Below, in pieces: positions 43,244-51,922 of a stretch of 64,000 nt of DNA; position 1 is the stretch's first letter; the number at the start of each line of letters is the position of its first letter. The stretch lies in contig CAYPNP010000004.1 of NCBI GenBank assembly GCA_964412195.1, positions 192,989 to 256,988 on the forward strand, read 5' to 3'. The translations under genes and the position numbers were made by a program. The notes under the pieces were generated by a model that saw only the letters and a list, made by a program, of their open reading frames with translations, made no database searches and was not told where the DNA came from. This DNA is from CAYPNP01 sp964412195. Lineage in GTDB: Bacteria; Acidobacteriota; JAAYUB01.

Positions 43244-44554
43244 TCAGGGCGTATGGGGAGTTGCAAGCTCACGCAAGCTTCCCGCGAGGCGAAGACTTTC
43301 CACGGTCGCGCGCTGCGCTTCGGAAACGGCCTCGATCTGGGCGCCCCGCAGTTCAAAGAGAGTGCGCTGGGCGTCCAGCACTTCAAGGTAATCGGTCTTT
43401 CCCTGGCGATACCCTTCTTGAAGAAGGTCAAAAGCGCTCAGGGCTCTGGGTAATATTGTTTGTTCCAAGTCACTCGCGGTCATTTTGGCGGTGTCGCGGG
43501 CACGCTGGGCGCGGTCCAGTTCGGACCGGATCCGCTGTTCCACCGCCAGGCGGGCGGCGCCTGCCTGGCGCAACCGGACGCCGGCTTCGGCAATGGCTCC
43601 TTGGCGCTTGTCTCTGAGGGGGAGGGGCATGGACACACCGGCCACAAGGGCGACATCGCGGACCTCATTCAGATAGCGCATTCCCGCACTCAGGGTTATA
43701 TCCGGGGTTCGCGCGGCGGTCTCTTTGGCCAACTCCGCCGAACGAACTTGTTCCGCCGCCTCTAAGCGCAGTAGCTCGGGATTTCTTGTGGAGACCACTT
43801 GAAACGGGGGAATTTCCTTATTTGCGGCAATCAAGTCCGTCAAGGGCGCCACCTCCTCGAAATCCGCCGACGAATCGCCCCAGAGCGCCGCAAGCCGGTT
43901 ACACGCGGAAACCAACTCGCGTTGCAACCGATCCGATTCAAGGCGCGCCGAGGCCAAGGCCACCATGGCCCGCGTTTCCTCCACGGGAGCCACTTTGCCC
44001 GCCGCGACGCGTTCAGCGACAATTTGAAGAATTCGCTCCGCCAACCCGGACAACTCCCGGCGGTTCATCAGCCGATTCTGGATGGCGAGTATCTCGACGT
44101 ACAGTTGTGACGCTTCAGCGAGTCGATCGGCCTGATTCTCCTCGTGCTCGCGGATCACCAAAGCCCGTTCAGCCCGGGCCAGATCGATGCGCCGATCCCG
44201 CTTCCCACCGCGTTCGAACTGCTGTTCCATCTGCACGGTGAATTCCGTCTGGCTGGCAAACCACAAATCACCGGTGCCTGGTACATTCTCCAGTTGAGTG
44301 GATAATACCGGGTTGGGCCGGAGACCCGCCTGGTGGATCCGGCCATCCAACGCTTCCGCGTTGAGGGCGGTGACAGCCAGCGCAGGGCTGGCCTGAAGCA
44401 CCCGGGCCAGGACCGCCGGCAGAGTCATGGTTGAAGATATGGAATCTGACGCACTCCGTGCGCCCGTTGACATGGACGGATCTTCCGGCAGTTCCCCTCC
44501 GTGGAGCAAGGGCCACATCAAGAGCCCAATCAGGATAAGGAAAATGGTTCGCAT
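43244..44554 (-). CDS. TolC-family outer-membrane channel of the metal RND system
   Basis: The 436-residue protein has a signal peptide (TIFLILIGLLMWPLLHGG) and two similar halves of long helices characteristic of CzcC/CusC proteins. Its landmarks are LARVLQASPALAVTALNAEAL, IHQAGLRPNPVLSTQLENV (the conserved RPNP-type start of the barrel) and the second-half GMRYLNEVRDVALVAGVSMPLPLRDKRQG. It exports metal ions captured by the adaptor. The start at 44554 follows GAGGTAA. A longer frame to 44596 is not supported. It is the second gene of the leftward metal operon. Confidence 0.9.
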   Translation of the reverse strand: MRTIFLILIGLLMWPLLHGGELPEDPSMSTGARSASDSISSTMTLPAVLARVLQASPALAVTALNAEALDGRIHQAGLRPNPVLSTQLENVPGTGDLWFASQTEFTVQMEQQFERGGKRDRRIDLARAERALVIREHEENQADRLAEASQLYVEILAIQNRLMNRRELSGLAERILQIVAERVAAGKVAPVEETRAMVALASARLESDRLQRELVSACNRLAALWGDSSADFEEVAPLTDLIAANKEIPPFQVVSTRNPELLRLEAAEQVRSAELAKETAARTPDITLSAGMRYLNEVRDVALVAGVSMPLPLRDKRQGAIAEAGVRLRQAGAARLAVEQRIRSELDRAQRARDTAKMTASDLEQTILPRALSAFDLLQEGYRQGKTDYLEVLDAQRTLFELRGAQIEAVSEAQRATVESLRLAGSLRELATPHTP

Positions 44555-44668
44555 GGTTACCTCGTTATGGATAGATATGAAATAGCTGAGCCACACTGTG
44601 TTGGTGTAGGAAAAGGACTGGCGCCGATCCGGTTAAATGGATCGGTACAGCAAATGAAAGGGAGGAAG

Positions 44669-45106
44669 CTAGATTCGGAGGGTCAAGCGCTGAGCGGTTA
44701 CTTGAGCACAGGCGGTATCGGCAAAAAACGCCGAAGCGATCTGCGATCGCAAATGCAGAATCAATCCAGTCGATGAGTGGTGGTACACCCCATCGAGCAC
44801 AAGATCTGGGGAAATGGTGCTGCTTGGGTGATCTCTCAGATTGGACGGCAACAAGAGATCGACATCGACACAATCACCACAATCATTCACATTCGAGGGC
44901 GAGATCCAGGTGAATGCGGGAGAACTCAACTGATCAGATTCAAGAGCAACTCCGGTTGCGCCCGCGGCAGGGGTGAACGGTTCAATTTGTCGATGACCGG
45001 AGGCGCCGAGACAGTAGACAAAAAGCGGACCGGAGATGAGCGTATAGGCGCACATCGCCACAATCAAGTAGGCCGCTAAATATTGATTGGATCGAATTTC
45101 CGTCAC
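44669..45106 (-). CDS. Small secreted protein at the head of the metal operon
   Basis: The 145-residue protein starts with GTG and GAGAGG eight bases before it. An N-terminal hydrophobic segment (YLAAYLIVAMCAYTLISGPLF) is a signal or anchor. The rest is polar, with CGDCVDVD in the middle and a C-terminal end LHLRSQIASAFFADTACAQVT resembling the end of the Cys-rich protein at 35650. It precedes the channel gene on the same strand, with about 114 bases between. A periplasmic metal-related role is suspected; it has no recognised domain. Confidence 0.6.
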   Translation of the reverse strand: MTEIRSNQYLAAYLIVAMCAYTLISGPLFVYCLGASGHRQIEPFTPAAGATGVALESDQLSSPAFTWISPSNVNDCGDCVDVDLLLPSNLRDHPSSTISPDLVLDGVYHHSSTGLILHLRSQIASAFFADTACAQVTAQRLTLRI

Positions 45107-45217
45107 TTATCGAACCTCTCGCTTATCGAAGCGAACGTGGAAGAGTAACACAGCCTAATCACTCAAGCAATAGTTTGATGGAATGAGGTTCTTTCGGATT
45201 CAGAGAAGCACTTAATA

Positions 45218-45676
45218 TTATTCCGGCAAGTGCGAGCCAGATTTCAATCTTTCTTGACTTGATTCTTTATAGGCACTTTTCTGACCTGCTTTGAAAAACC
45301 GGCGGGCGAACTTAAGGATCTCCTCGATGACCTTGTAGTCGGTGATATCCCATTCGTAGATGATCTTCCGGAGTGATTTGCGTTTATCGGGTTCCAGGGA
45401 GTAGAGCATTCGTAGCATGCCGGTTTTTTCTTCTGCTACATCGTCTCCCATCAAGAAAAAATCTGGAGGACACTGAAAGTACTTGGACACTTGGTTGATC
45501 CGGGCCAGGGACCATTTGACCTTGCCGGACTCCAGGTCCGGCAAAATGTGATACCCCCACCCGAGGGCCTCGCAGAATTCCTTTTGACTCTTACCCTTCC
45601 TTTTTCGATAGGTGAGCATGTTCAGGCGGACCCGCTCCTCCAGCTCGTCCACAACGGCGGTTTCATTCTTCTCCAT
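45218..45676 (-). CDS. XRE-family transcriptional regulator
   Basis: The 152-residue protein has an N-terminal helix-turn-helix of the XRE type (VRLNMLTYRKRKGKSQKEFC, EALGWGYHILPDLESGKVKWSL). A helical C-terminal region with CPPDFFLMGDD and a dimerisation-like segment follows. The start used is an ATG at 45676 with GGGGT upstream; the longer frame is unneeded. It is transcribed away from the transfer operon. The gap between it and the first transfer gene contains a promoter and two inverted repeats, so it is a good candidate for the element's repressor. Confidence 0.85.
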   Translation of the reverse strand: MEKNETAVVDELEERVRLNMLTYRKRKGKSQKEFCEALGWGYHILPDLESGKVKWSLARINQVSKYFQCPPDFFLMGDDVAEEKTGMLRMLYSLEPDKRKSLRKIIYEWDITDYKVIEEILKFARRFFKAGQKSAYKESSQERLKSGSHLPE

Positions 45677-45761
45677 CGTTACCCCAATCCAGGCTGTCTT
45701 GCGCACCGATCCCAATTGTAGCAATAATCGGCGACATCCGGCAGCACTAAATTTAAGAAAA

Positions 45762-45822
45762 TTGGAAAATTAGTGATATTCATCACATTATTCTTGACTA
45801 TTTTTCCAAGTGTCCGTACAAT
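45762..45822 (+). promoter_or_regulatory. Transfer-operon promoter with two inverted-repeat operators
   Basis: TTGACT (45794-45799), 17 bases, then TACAAT (45817-45822) form a strong sigma70-type promoter on the plus strand. GTGAT-attc-ATCAC (45773-45786) lies just upstream, and the perfect repeat TTGGAAAA (45762-45769) / TTTTCCAA (45802-45809) brackets it and enters the promoter spacer. Both could bind the XRE protein encoded divergently. Confidence 0.75.
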
Positions 45823-45829
45823 CCATCCC

Positions 45830-46063
45830 ATGTGTGGGTACATGATCCAATATCAGAATCACGACTGGATGCCGGTGAAGCACTTCGCCGCCGGAGTCGG
45901 GGTGTGCCTGTCCACGGTCTACAAGTGGGCGGACGAGGGCAAGATCGTCACCGCCAAGCTGGGTGGCCTCAAACTTATCCGCCTGGATATGGACCTAGCC
46001 AACTTCCGGACCCTGTTGGGCCGGATCGTGCCTCGCTCCAATGGCACCCGCGACCAATCGTGA
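45830..46063 (+). CDS. Small helix-turn-helix (excisionase/MerR-type) DNA-binding protein
   Basis: The 77-residue protein matches the excisionase-like helix-turn-helix: WMPVKHFAAGVGVCLSTVYKWADEGKIVTAKLGGLKLIRL. Such proteins act as excisionases (recombination directionality factors) or small regulators. The promoter's -10 box ends eight bases before the ATG at 45830, which implies a nearly leaderless message; an ATG at 45842 is also possible. It is the first gene of the rightward transfer operon. A role in excision or in control of transfer genes is the inference. Confidence 0.75.
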   Translation: MCGYMIQYQNHDWMPVKHFAAGVGVCLSTVYKWADEGKIVTAKLGGLKLIRLDMDLANFRTLLGRIVPRSNGTRDQS

Positions 46064-46089
46064 TCTGAACCCAAAAGGAGGGGTTATTT

Positions 46090-46239
46090 ATGTCTCTGCT
46101 CGGTCGAGCCATGCCATTCCTCTGCCTGCTGCAGGGGACTCCCGTCTTCAAGAAGATCATGATCGCCTTCTATACCGTCGCCGGTGTGGCGGCGGTGGGC
46201 GTCCTGGTCTGGTACTTCATCAAGAAGCGCGAGCAGTAG
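46090..46239 (+). CDS. Small single-pass membrane protein of the transfer operon
   Basis: This 49-residue frame has a strong ribosome site (AAAAGGAGGGG), a possible signal-like start (MSLLGRAMPFLCLLQGTP) and one helix (IMIAFYTVAGVAAVGVLVWYFI) with a positively charged end, KKREQ. It precedes the pilin gene by nine bases. The family is unknown. Confidence 0.65.
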   Translation: MSLLGRAMPFLCLLQGTPVFKKIMIAFYTVAGVAAVGVLVWYFIKKREQ

Positions 46240-46248
46240 GAGACAGCC

Positions 46249-46515
46249 ATGCGTAGGACCGCTCTCTTCCTCTTTCTCTGTCTGGCAACCTCTCTCCTCA
46301 TGGCCCAGGAAGTGTCCGGGGCCATCGAGGAAGCCATCGCCGACATCACCGCCATCGCCTCGGCCGTGGGGGCGGTGGTCATGGGCATCGTGGGAGTGAT
46401 CGGCCTCGGCCGGGCCGCCTACAAGTTCGCCCATGGCGACTCGGACGCGGTGACCTCCCTAGTCATGGGCATCGTCGCCCTCTTCATCGGCGCCCTTTGC
46501 GCCACGTTCATTTAG
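46249..46515 (+). CDS. virB2: VirB2/TrbC-like conjugative pilin
   Basis: The 88-residue protein is a TrbC/VirB2-type prepilin: a signal peptide (TALFLFLCLATSLLMA, cut near QE), then two hydrophobic helices (IADITAIASAVGAVVMGIVGVIGLG and AVTSLVMGIVALFIGALCATFI) with a short polar loop (RAAYKFAHGDSD). This is the size and layout of the pilus subunit. It lies second among the conserved transfer genes, directly before virB3 and virB4, the usual order. Confidence 0.85.
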   Translation: MRRTALFLFLCLATSLLMAQEVSGAIEEAIADITAIASAVGAVVMGIVGVIGLGRAAYKFAHGDSDAVTSLVMGIVALFIGALCATFI

Positions 46516-46522
46516 AGCCACG

Positions 46523-46606
46523 GTCACCAAGGCGCCAAGGCACCAAGTCAGAACTGAATCAGCATAAATCAGCATGTTCCGCTTGGTGTCTTCGTGCCTT
46601 GGTGGC
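46523..46606. repeat. Long hairpin repeat (CACCAAGGC type), copy 1
   Basis: Left arm 46523-46547 (starts GTCACCAAGGC) and right arm 46582-46606 (ends CTTGGTGGC) are reverse complements at about 21 of 25 positions. The hairpin lies between virB2 and virB3. A second hairpin of the same arms is at 52693-52785. Confidence 0.8.
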
Positions 46607-46624
46607 TATTTCGCTGGAGCGGCC

Positions 46625-46936
46625 ATGAAGCTGAAGGCGATTCATCGCAATCTACAGCACGTGCCCCGGATCTGGGGGGTGAGCTATTGGAAGCTGTTTG
46701 CCTCGCTGTTCGCCACCCTCCTGGTCATGATGGTTTTTTTCTACACCGTCTCCCGGGGCTTGGCGGCGCTGTTCGTGGGAGTCGGGGTGGGCTTGGCGGC
46801 CTACGGGGTCTCCTTCTGGCTCGACTCCCGCGACCCCCTGGAGCAGCCGAAACATTCAGTTTTCATCCGGGATTGTTTGACCTCTTACTCGGTTTCCAAC
46901 CAGGCGATTCGGATCAAAGATCATGAAGCGGTTTGA
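46625..46936 (+). CDS. virB3: VirB3-like T4SS inner-membrane protein
   Basis: The 103-residue protein starts at an ATG at 46625 after GGAG. It has a basic N-terminus (MKLKAIHRNLQHVPRIWG) and two close helices (LFASLFATLLVMMVFFYTVSRG, LAALFVGVGVGLAAYGVSFWLD), the VirB3 layout, then a polar tail. Its gene overlaps virB4 by 14 bases, which is typical because the two proteins work together and are sometimes fused. Identity rests on size, position and topology; sequence similarity is weak. Confidence 0.78.
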   Translation: MKLKAIHRNLQHVPRIWGVSYWKLFASLFATLLVMMVFFYTVSRGLAALFVGVGVGLAAYGVSFWLDSRDPLEQPKHSVFIRDCLTSYSVSNQAIRIKDHEAV

Positions 46937-49472
46937 CCTTCTCTATCGGGATCTTGGGCGGGTGGAGCAGAAACTGGACAACCTTCTGCTCTACTGCGAC
47001 TTCCTGCCTAACCCCCACGGCCTGCCGGCCATCCTGATGAAGGACGGGGCGGTCATCGTGCTGTTCCGCCTGGCCGGGATCGACTACGAGGGCTTGGGCC
47101 AGGAGGAGAAGGAGCAGTTCGGCTACTACGCCCGGACCGCCCTGGAGCAGATCCCGGACGACGGCAAAGGCTTCATGCTCTCCAACCTGCTGATCCGGGA
47201 CCAGGCCTCCATCGCCAAGCTCATCGAGAACGAACAGGCCAACCCGGTCATCCGGTTCATCCAGGACAAGAAGCAGGCCTTCTGGGAGGCGCAGGCGAAG
47301 CAAACGTTTTCCAACCAAGTGGTCTGCTGCCTGCGCTACTTCGACCCGGAGGGGCTCCACCCATCCTGGCCGACCCTGATCGGGGACCGGCAGCGGTTCG
47401 ACTTCATCCGCGAGAAGTTGGTTACCCGCATGGACAAGCTCTTTCAGGGATACCTGACTCTGCGGGCCGCCTTCGAGCGGTTTGGTTTCCAGGAGATGGA
47501 TCCGCCGGAGGCCTTCGGGATCCTCTACCGGCTGGTCAACCGGTCGGAACCGCCGGTGTATCGACCGGATTTGTCCCTCTGCGCCCAACTGGCCCAGTCG
47601 AGCTACTTCTTCTCCCGCAGCAACCACCTCGTGATCAACGAACGCTGCTACGCCGCCCTGGTGGGGATCAAGTACCCGCCGGCCGGGACGGTGGCCCTCT
47701 ACCTGCGCCGGTTCTACGAGCTGGATTTCCCCTTCGTGCTCAAGCAGTCCTTTGGCTTCCCTGACAAGCAGAAGCTGTGGAAGCGGATGGACTTCTACAA
47801 GAACATCGCCGCCAGCCTCGCCACCGTGGACAAGACCGCCGGCCTCTACGTGGGCGAGGTGGCCGATTTCCAGCGCCGGGTGGAGTCGGACAAAGAGCTG
47901 CCGGTCTGGTGGAACTTCGCCCTGGTGGTCTATGCCGGGAGCGAGGACGAGCTTAAGCTCAGGGTGATGAAAGTTCAGAACCTCCTCAAGGAGATCGGCT
48001 CGGCCGGACTGCCGGAGCGGAACAACTTCAAGAACGGTTTTTTCTCCATCTTTCCGGGGCACGAGCGGTTCTACCTGCGCCAAAGCCTGCTCACCACGGC
48101 CAACGTGGGGGACCTGCTGTCGGCCTATACTCTTTACGGGGGAGACAAAGAACCGGTGGAGTACTTCCAGGACCGGCTCCAGGGAGTTTTCTCCTACAAT
48201 CCCTTCACGCCAAGGGAAAAGGCCCACCACCTCTGCATCACCGGCCCGACTGGCTCGGGCAAGTCGTTCACCGTAAACAAGCTGCTCATGTCGGCGCTGG
48301 TCACCGAACCAATCATCTACGTCATCGACCTGAAGCGCTCCTTCGTGGAGTTTTTTGACTTCCTGAAGGAAGAGATGCCAGGGGACACCGCCGTCATGCA
48401 GGTGGGCCGGGACAAGGTGGACTTCCGCTTCAATCCCTTCCTGATCGCCGATCTCGACGCGCCCATCCCGGAGAGCCAGCTCACCTTCTGCCTGGGGCTG
48501 CTCAAGCTCATGGTGGGCGGAGTCATGGATCCGGACATGGAGTGGACGGTCCGGCAGGGTTTGGAGCTCTTCTTCGAGAAGTACCGGGTCCTCATGCGCA
48601 ACCAATCTGATGGCCGGCCGGTGCCACCCCTCACGTTGCTTGCCAACACCCTGGAGCGCAAAGTCAGCCGGAGCGCCTTCGCCAACGCCATCCGCCTCTG
48701 GACGGTCGGCCGCAAGGGGGAGATCTTCGACTCGGGCCGGGACACCCTCCGCCTGGCCAAATACTGCTACTTCGATATCTCCGACTGGGAGTCGGACGAG
48801 GCGCTGATGGTGGCCATGGTCTACTCGATTTTCTCGAAAATCTACGGCGATGTGACCGATGTCCGCAAGCAAGGCCTCCCGAAGTACCTGTTCTGCGACG
48901 AGGCCCACCTCTACCTCCGGCAAAGTCCCGAGATGGCCGCCTGGATCGAGCTGCTATTTCGCACCGGCCGCCACCACAACCTGTTGGTGGGCATCGTCAC
49001 CCAGTCCATCAAAGACCTGGTGGGCGAGGAGCACTCCTGGTCGAAGGGCATCGTTGAAAACATCCGCCAGGCGTTTTTCTTCAACGGCCAGAAAGGTATA
49101 GATGAGGCCTTCAAGGTCTTCCAGATGTCGGACTACCACGTGGAGCAGTTCTACCGGCTCAAACCCGAGCACCACGAGTTCCTGTACTGGTCGAGCGGCG
49201 GCCTGCGGCGGATCCTGCGTCCCCTGACCGACTGGCACACCTATTGGCTGGCCACCACCGACCCCCGCGAGCGGGCCGTGAGGGCGCATATCAAGGAGCT
49301 GTGCGGGGGTGACGTTCGGGAGACCATCGAGACCTGCGTCCGGGTCACGGCCGGAGCCCGGACCCGTGACGAGCGGCTAAATGTTCTGGAGGAGTATCTC
49401 GAAGGACGCCGGGAGCGCACTTCCCGGCTGTCCAAGAACAAATCGATTCTGGTCCTGGAGGGGCACGCATGA
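46923..49472 (+). CDS. virB4: VirB4/TrbE-type conjugative ATPase
   Basis: This 849-residue cytoplasmic ATPase powers pilus assembly and substrate transfer. Residues 1-400 form the family's N-terminal domain (DLLYRDLGRVEQKLDNLLLY near the start). The Walker A GPTGSGKSF lies near residue 440, the Walker B segment YLFCDEAHLYLRQSPEM near 655, and LFRTGRHHNLLVGIVTQSIKDL follows, typical of VirB4. It is coupled to the previous gene by overlap and to the next by ATGA. It is the best marker for a working T4SS. Confidence 0.95.
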   Translation: MKRFDLLYRDLGRVEQKLDNLLLYCDFLPNPHGLPAILMKDGAVIVLFRLAGIDYEGLGQEEKEQFGYYARTALEQIPDDGKGFMLSNLLIRDQASIAKLIENEQANPVIRFIQDKKQAFWEAQAKQTFSNQVVCCLRYFDPEGLHPSWPTLIGDRQRFDFIREKLVTRMDKLFQGYLTLRAAFERFGFQEMDPPEAFGILYRLVNRSEPPVYRPDLSLCAQLAQSSYFFSRSNHLVINERCYAALVGIKYPPAGTVALYLRRFYELDFPFVLKQSFGFPDKQKLWKRMDFYKNIAASLATVDKTAGLYVGEVADFQRRVESDKELPVWWNFALVVYAGSEDELKLRVMKVQNLLKEIGSAGLPERNNFKNGFFSIFPGHERFYLRQSLLTTANVGDLLSAYTLYGGDKEPVEYFQDRLQGVFSYNPFTPREKAHHLCITGPTGSGKSFTVNKLLMSALVTEPIIYVIDLKRSFVEFFDFLKEEMPGDTAVMQVGRDKVDFRFNPFLIADLDAPIPESQLTFCLGLLKLMVGGVMDPDMEWTVRQGLELFFEKYRVLMRNQSDGRPVPPLTLLANTLERKVSRSAFANAIRLWTVGRKGEIFDSGRDTLRLAKYCYFDISDWESDEALMVAMVYSIFSKIYGDVTDVRKQGLPKYLFCDEAHLYLRQSPEMAAWIELLFRTGRHHNLLVGIVTQSIKDLVGEEHSWSKGIVENIRQAFFFNGQKGIDEAFKVFQMSDYHVEQFYRLKPEHHEFLYWSSGGLRRILRPLTDWHTYWLATTDPRERAVRAHIKELCGGDVRETIETCVRVTAGARTRDERLNVLEEYLEGRRERTSRLSKNKSILVLEGHA

Positions 49473-50242
49473 AACGATTCTTTCTTCCCTTGATCCTGGT
49501 CGGCTTCATCTCGACCTCTTACGCCTTCATCTTCCACGACCCGGGGGCTTACACCCAGCGGGCCACCCAGGTCATTCAGCACATGAGCAAGTGGAGTGAC
49601 CAGCTGGGCAAGATGACCACCCAGATCCAGAAGTTCCAGGAGTACCAGCAGACCTTCAACCGGTACTACGGGACCATCAACTCCATCTACCGAAAGGTCT
49701 CCCACGTCTCCTGGAGCAATCTCCTAAACACCGGCCAAGGCGTCTACCGCGACGCCCAGCGGCTCTACGACCTGCTGCCGGGCACCGATGACTACGAGTA
49801 CCTGGAGAGCATCGACTACCTGACCGCGAATCCCCTGTACGAGCAGAACCCGGACTATCGCCGCTACGTGGACGAGCTCATTACCCGGCATGAAACCCTT
49901 GTCAGCAATCTCGACCGGCTGCAGGAGCAGTTGGAGTCCATCCGCTCGGTGCAGCAGGACCGTCTTAGCAAGTTCGACGTGTACGAGGCGGCCAACGAGG
50001 CCATGTCGGCCGGGACCGGCGAGGCCTCCATCACCGAACAGATGGCCTTGCTCAACGCCATCTCCCTGGAGCAGGCCCGGGAAAACCATGAGATCGCCTC
50101 CATGATCCGGATGATGCTGGAGCAGCAGCTGGAGCTGGAGCGCGAGTCGGTCAACCAGGTTAACCGCCAGGGGGAGCTCAACCGCAACCGGCCGGCGAAC
50201 ACGGATCAGATCCAGAGATCCGTCGGCGCCACCGGAAGGTAG
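49469..50242 (+). CDS. TrbJ/VirB5-like minor pilus protein
   Basis: The 257-residue protein has a signal peptide (FFLPLILVGFISTSYA) and long coiled-coil helices: TQRATQVIQHMSKWSDQLGK, MTTQIQKFQEYQQTFNRYYG and a later EQMALLNAISLEQARENHEI. The layout matches TrbJ/VirB5 periplasmic proteins. Its start overlaps virB4 by ATGA. No other candidate for this role exists in the operon. Confidence 0.8.
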   Translation: MKRFFLPLILVGFISTSYAFIFHDPGAYTQRATQVIQHMSKWSDQLGKMTTQIQKFQEYQQTFNRYYGTINSIYRKVSHVSWSNLLNTGQGVYRDAQRLYDLLPGTDDYEYLESIDYLTANPLYEQNPDYRRYVDELITRHETLVSNLDRLQEQLESIRSVQQDRLSKFDVYEAANEAMSAGTGEASITEQMALLNAISLEQARENHEIASMIRMMLEQQLELERESVNQVNRQGELNRNRPANTDQIQRSVGATGR

Positions 50243-50248
50243 GCACCC

Positions 50249-51271
50249 ATGCCGGAAAACACCTTCGCCCTGGGTACGCTGATCCAGATCATCTGGGCGG
50301 CCCTGCACGGCAGCCAGGGAGGTTTCGACATCGCCGGGGCGTTCTCTGTGCTCGGCAACGGCCTGTGGCAGATCATGTGCGTCTGGGCCTTCGCCAACGA
50401 GGCCATCGACATGGCCTCCGGCAAGGAGTCCAACCTCCCGAAGCTCCTCCTGCGCTGGGCCATCATCAGCGCCGTGCTGCTGTCCTGGCCCACCATGGCC
50501 GACAATCTCTACGGCGCCGCCGCCTCGCTGTCCGCTGCCATCATCCCCGACACCACCGCCCTCTACGGCAAGTTCATGGAGGGCTACCGGCTCATGCAGG
50601 GAGCGGACCAGGCGGCGATGGCCGGCCAGGGGTTCCTGGGCGTCTACGGGTCGCTGGCCGCCCTGCCGAGCGCCATGATGATGCAGCAGATGGCCGCCCT
50701 CGGGGGCCTGGTGGCCATGGTCTGCTTCCTGATCCTGCTGGTGTCGGTGGCGGGCATCTTCATGGTGTTCGCCATGTACCTGGTCATGGGGCCGGTGTTC
50801 ATCGCCCTGGGGATGACGGAAGCCTTCAGCGGGTTCATGTACAAGTGGATCGGGGTGGTGCTCTCCTTCTTCCTGGTCATCCCGCTCTACGGCGGGGCGC
50901 TGGCCATCATCCTGGCCATCCTCGGGGGGAGCGTCATCAACCTGGCCAACCTGCAGGGGCTGCCCTCCCTCGACCATGTGTTCACCGTGATCATGGGGCC
51001 GATCCTCGCCGTGGGGCTGATCCTCGGGGTGAACCGGGTGGCCAGCGGGCTGACCGGGGCCTATTTTGGCCAGCAGGGCTCCATGGCCTTCACCATTGGC
51101 ATGGCCGCCGCCGGCATCGGCGCCCGGCTGGGCCTGAGCGCGGCCTCGGCGGGCGCCGGGGCGCCGGCTGCTGCCGGTGGAGCCACCGCTGGCTCGTCCG
51201 GCGCCGTCACTGCCGCCGTGAGCGGTTCCGCTTCCGCCGGATCATCCGCCGCCCGGTCGGCGACGACGTAA
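50249..51271 (+). CDS. VirB6/TrbL-like polytopic T4SS protein
   Basis: The 340-residue protein has about six to eight helices: LPKLLLRWAIISAVLLSWPTM, AALGGLVAMVCFLILLVSVAG, FMVFAMYLVMGPVFIALGM, WIGVVLSFFLVIPLYGGALA and a last group to residue 300. A Gly/Ala/Ser-rich tail ends at RSATT. This is the layout of the TrbL/VirB6 inner-membrane channel protein, located between VirB5- and VirB8-type genes as usual. The tail may be the extension that enters the periplasm. Confidence 0.85.
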   Translation: MPENTFALGTLIQIIWAALHGSQGGFDIAGAFSVLGNGLWQIMCVWAFANEAIDMASGKESNLPKLLLRWAIISAVLLSWPTMADNLYGAAASLSAAIIPDTTALYGKFMEGYRLMQGADQAAMAGQGFLGVYGSLAALPSAMMMQQMAALGGLVAMVCFLILLVSVAGIFMVFAMYLVMGPVFIALGMTEAFSGFMYKWIGVVLSFFLVIPLYGGALAIILAILGGSVINLANLQGLPSLDHVFTVIMGPILAVGLILGVNRVASGLTGAYFGQQGSMAFTIGMAAAGIGARLGLSAASAGAGAPAAAGGATAGSSGAVTAAVSGSASAGSSAARSATT

Positions 51272-51280
51272 GGAGGAGCC

Positions 51281-51922
51281 ATGTCCAAGGGAGACGACTT
51301 CATCCGCTCGACCGGCAACCTGGCCTTCGTAAATCTGTTCCTCAAGTACGCCGTGTTCGTGCTGGGCCTGGTATGCCTGGGGCTCGTCGTCAGCCTGGTG
51401 CTGCTCTCCCGGCACGTGGGCGAGATCAAGCCGCTGCCCATCTACGTCAATGCCGTCACCGGCGAGGCCCGGCCGGTCGACTTCCAGGCCATCGACGCCC
51501 GAGGCCAGGAACGGCTGCCGGTGGAGGTGGAGGCCTTCGTCCGGGAGTACCTGGGGAGCCTCTACACCTACAACCGCCTCACCGTCCGGAGCAACCTCGA
51601 CGAGGCCTTCGCGAAGACCGCCCCCGACGCCCAAGGGCAGGTCAAGCGCTGCGCCAATTTGCCGGCCCGGGCCGATATCATCGGGCGCTCCGGCCAGGGC
51701 TTGTGCCAGGTGCTGAGCGTATCCATCACCGAGTCGAAGCCCAATCTTGCCGTCCAGGCGATCTTCCAGAAGACGGTGCTCGCCGCCAACGACGAGTCCA
51801 TCCAGGACCGCCGGCATCTCGCCGTGCTGCGCCTGAAGGTGGTCGGCCGCACCGTCGCCAACGCCCACGGCCTGGTGGTCGTGGAGTACAACGAAAGCGA
51901 ATTCCAGGAGGGGAATCAATGA
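51281..51922 (+). CDS. VirB8/TrbF-like T4SS protein
   Basis: The 213-residue protein has a cytoplasmic N-terminus, one membrane helix (YAVFVLGLVCLGLVVSLVLLS) and a periplasmic NTF2-like domain (FVREYLGSLYTYNRLTVRSN, CQVLSVSITESKPNLAVQAI). VirB8/TrbF-type proteins nucleate the transfer apparatus. GGAGGAGCC precedes the ATG. Its stop overlaps the VirB9-like start by ATGA. Confidence 0.83.
   Translation: MSKGDDFIRSTGNLAFVNLFLKYAVFVLGLVCLGLVVSLVLLSRHVGEIKPLPIYVNAVTGEARPVDFQAIDARGQERLPVEVEAFVREYLGSLYTYNRLTVRSNLDEAFAKTAPDAQGQVKRCANLPARADIIGRSGQGLCQVLSVSITESKPNLAVQAIFQKTVLAANDESIQDRRHLAVLRLKVVGRTVANAHGLVVVEYNESEFQEGNQ

Noticed and set aside
46914..48923. Long minus-strand frame opposite virB4
   Set aside because: The residues are typical of antisense GC-rich DNA; virB4 on the plus strand has Walker motifs and couples with its neighbours.
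50365..51918. Plus-strand frame continuing upstream of the VirB9-like gene through the VirB6 and VirB8 regions
   Set aside because: This stretch is in the wrong frame for the VirB6 and VirB8 proteins and is Arg/Gly/Pro-rich. The true start is the ATG at 51919, coupled to the previous stop and opening with a signal peptide.
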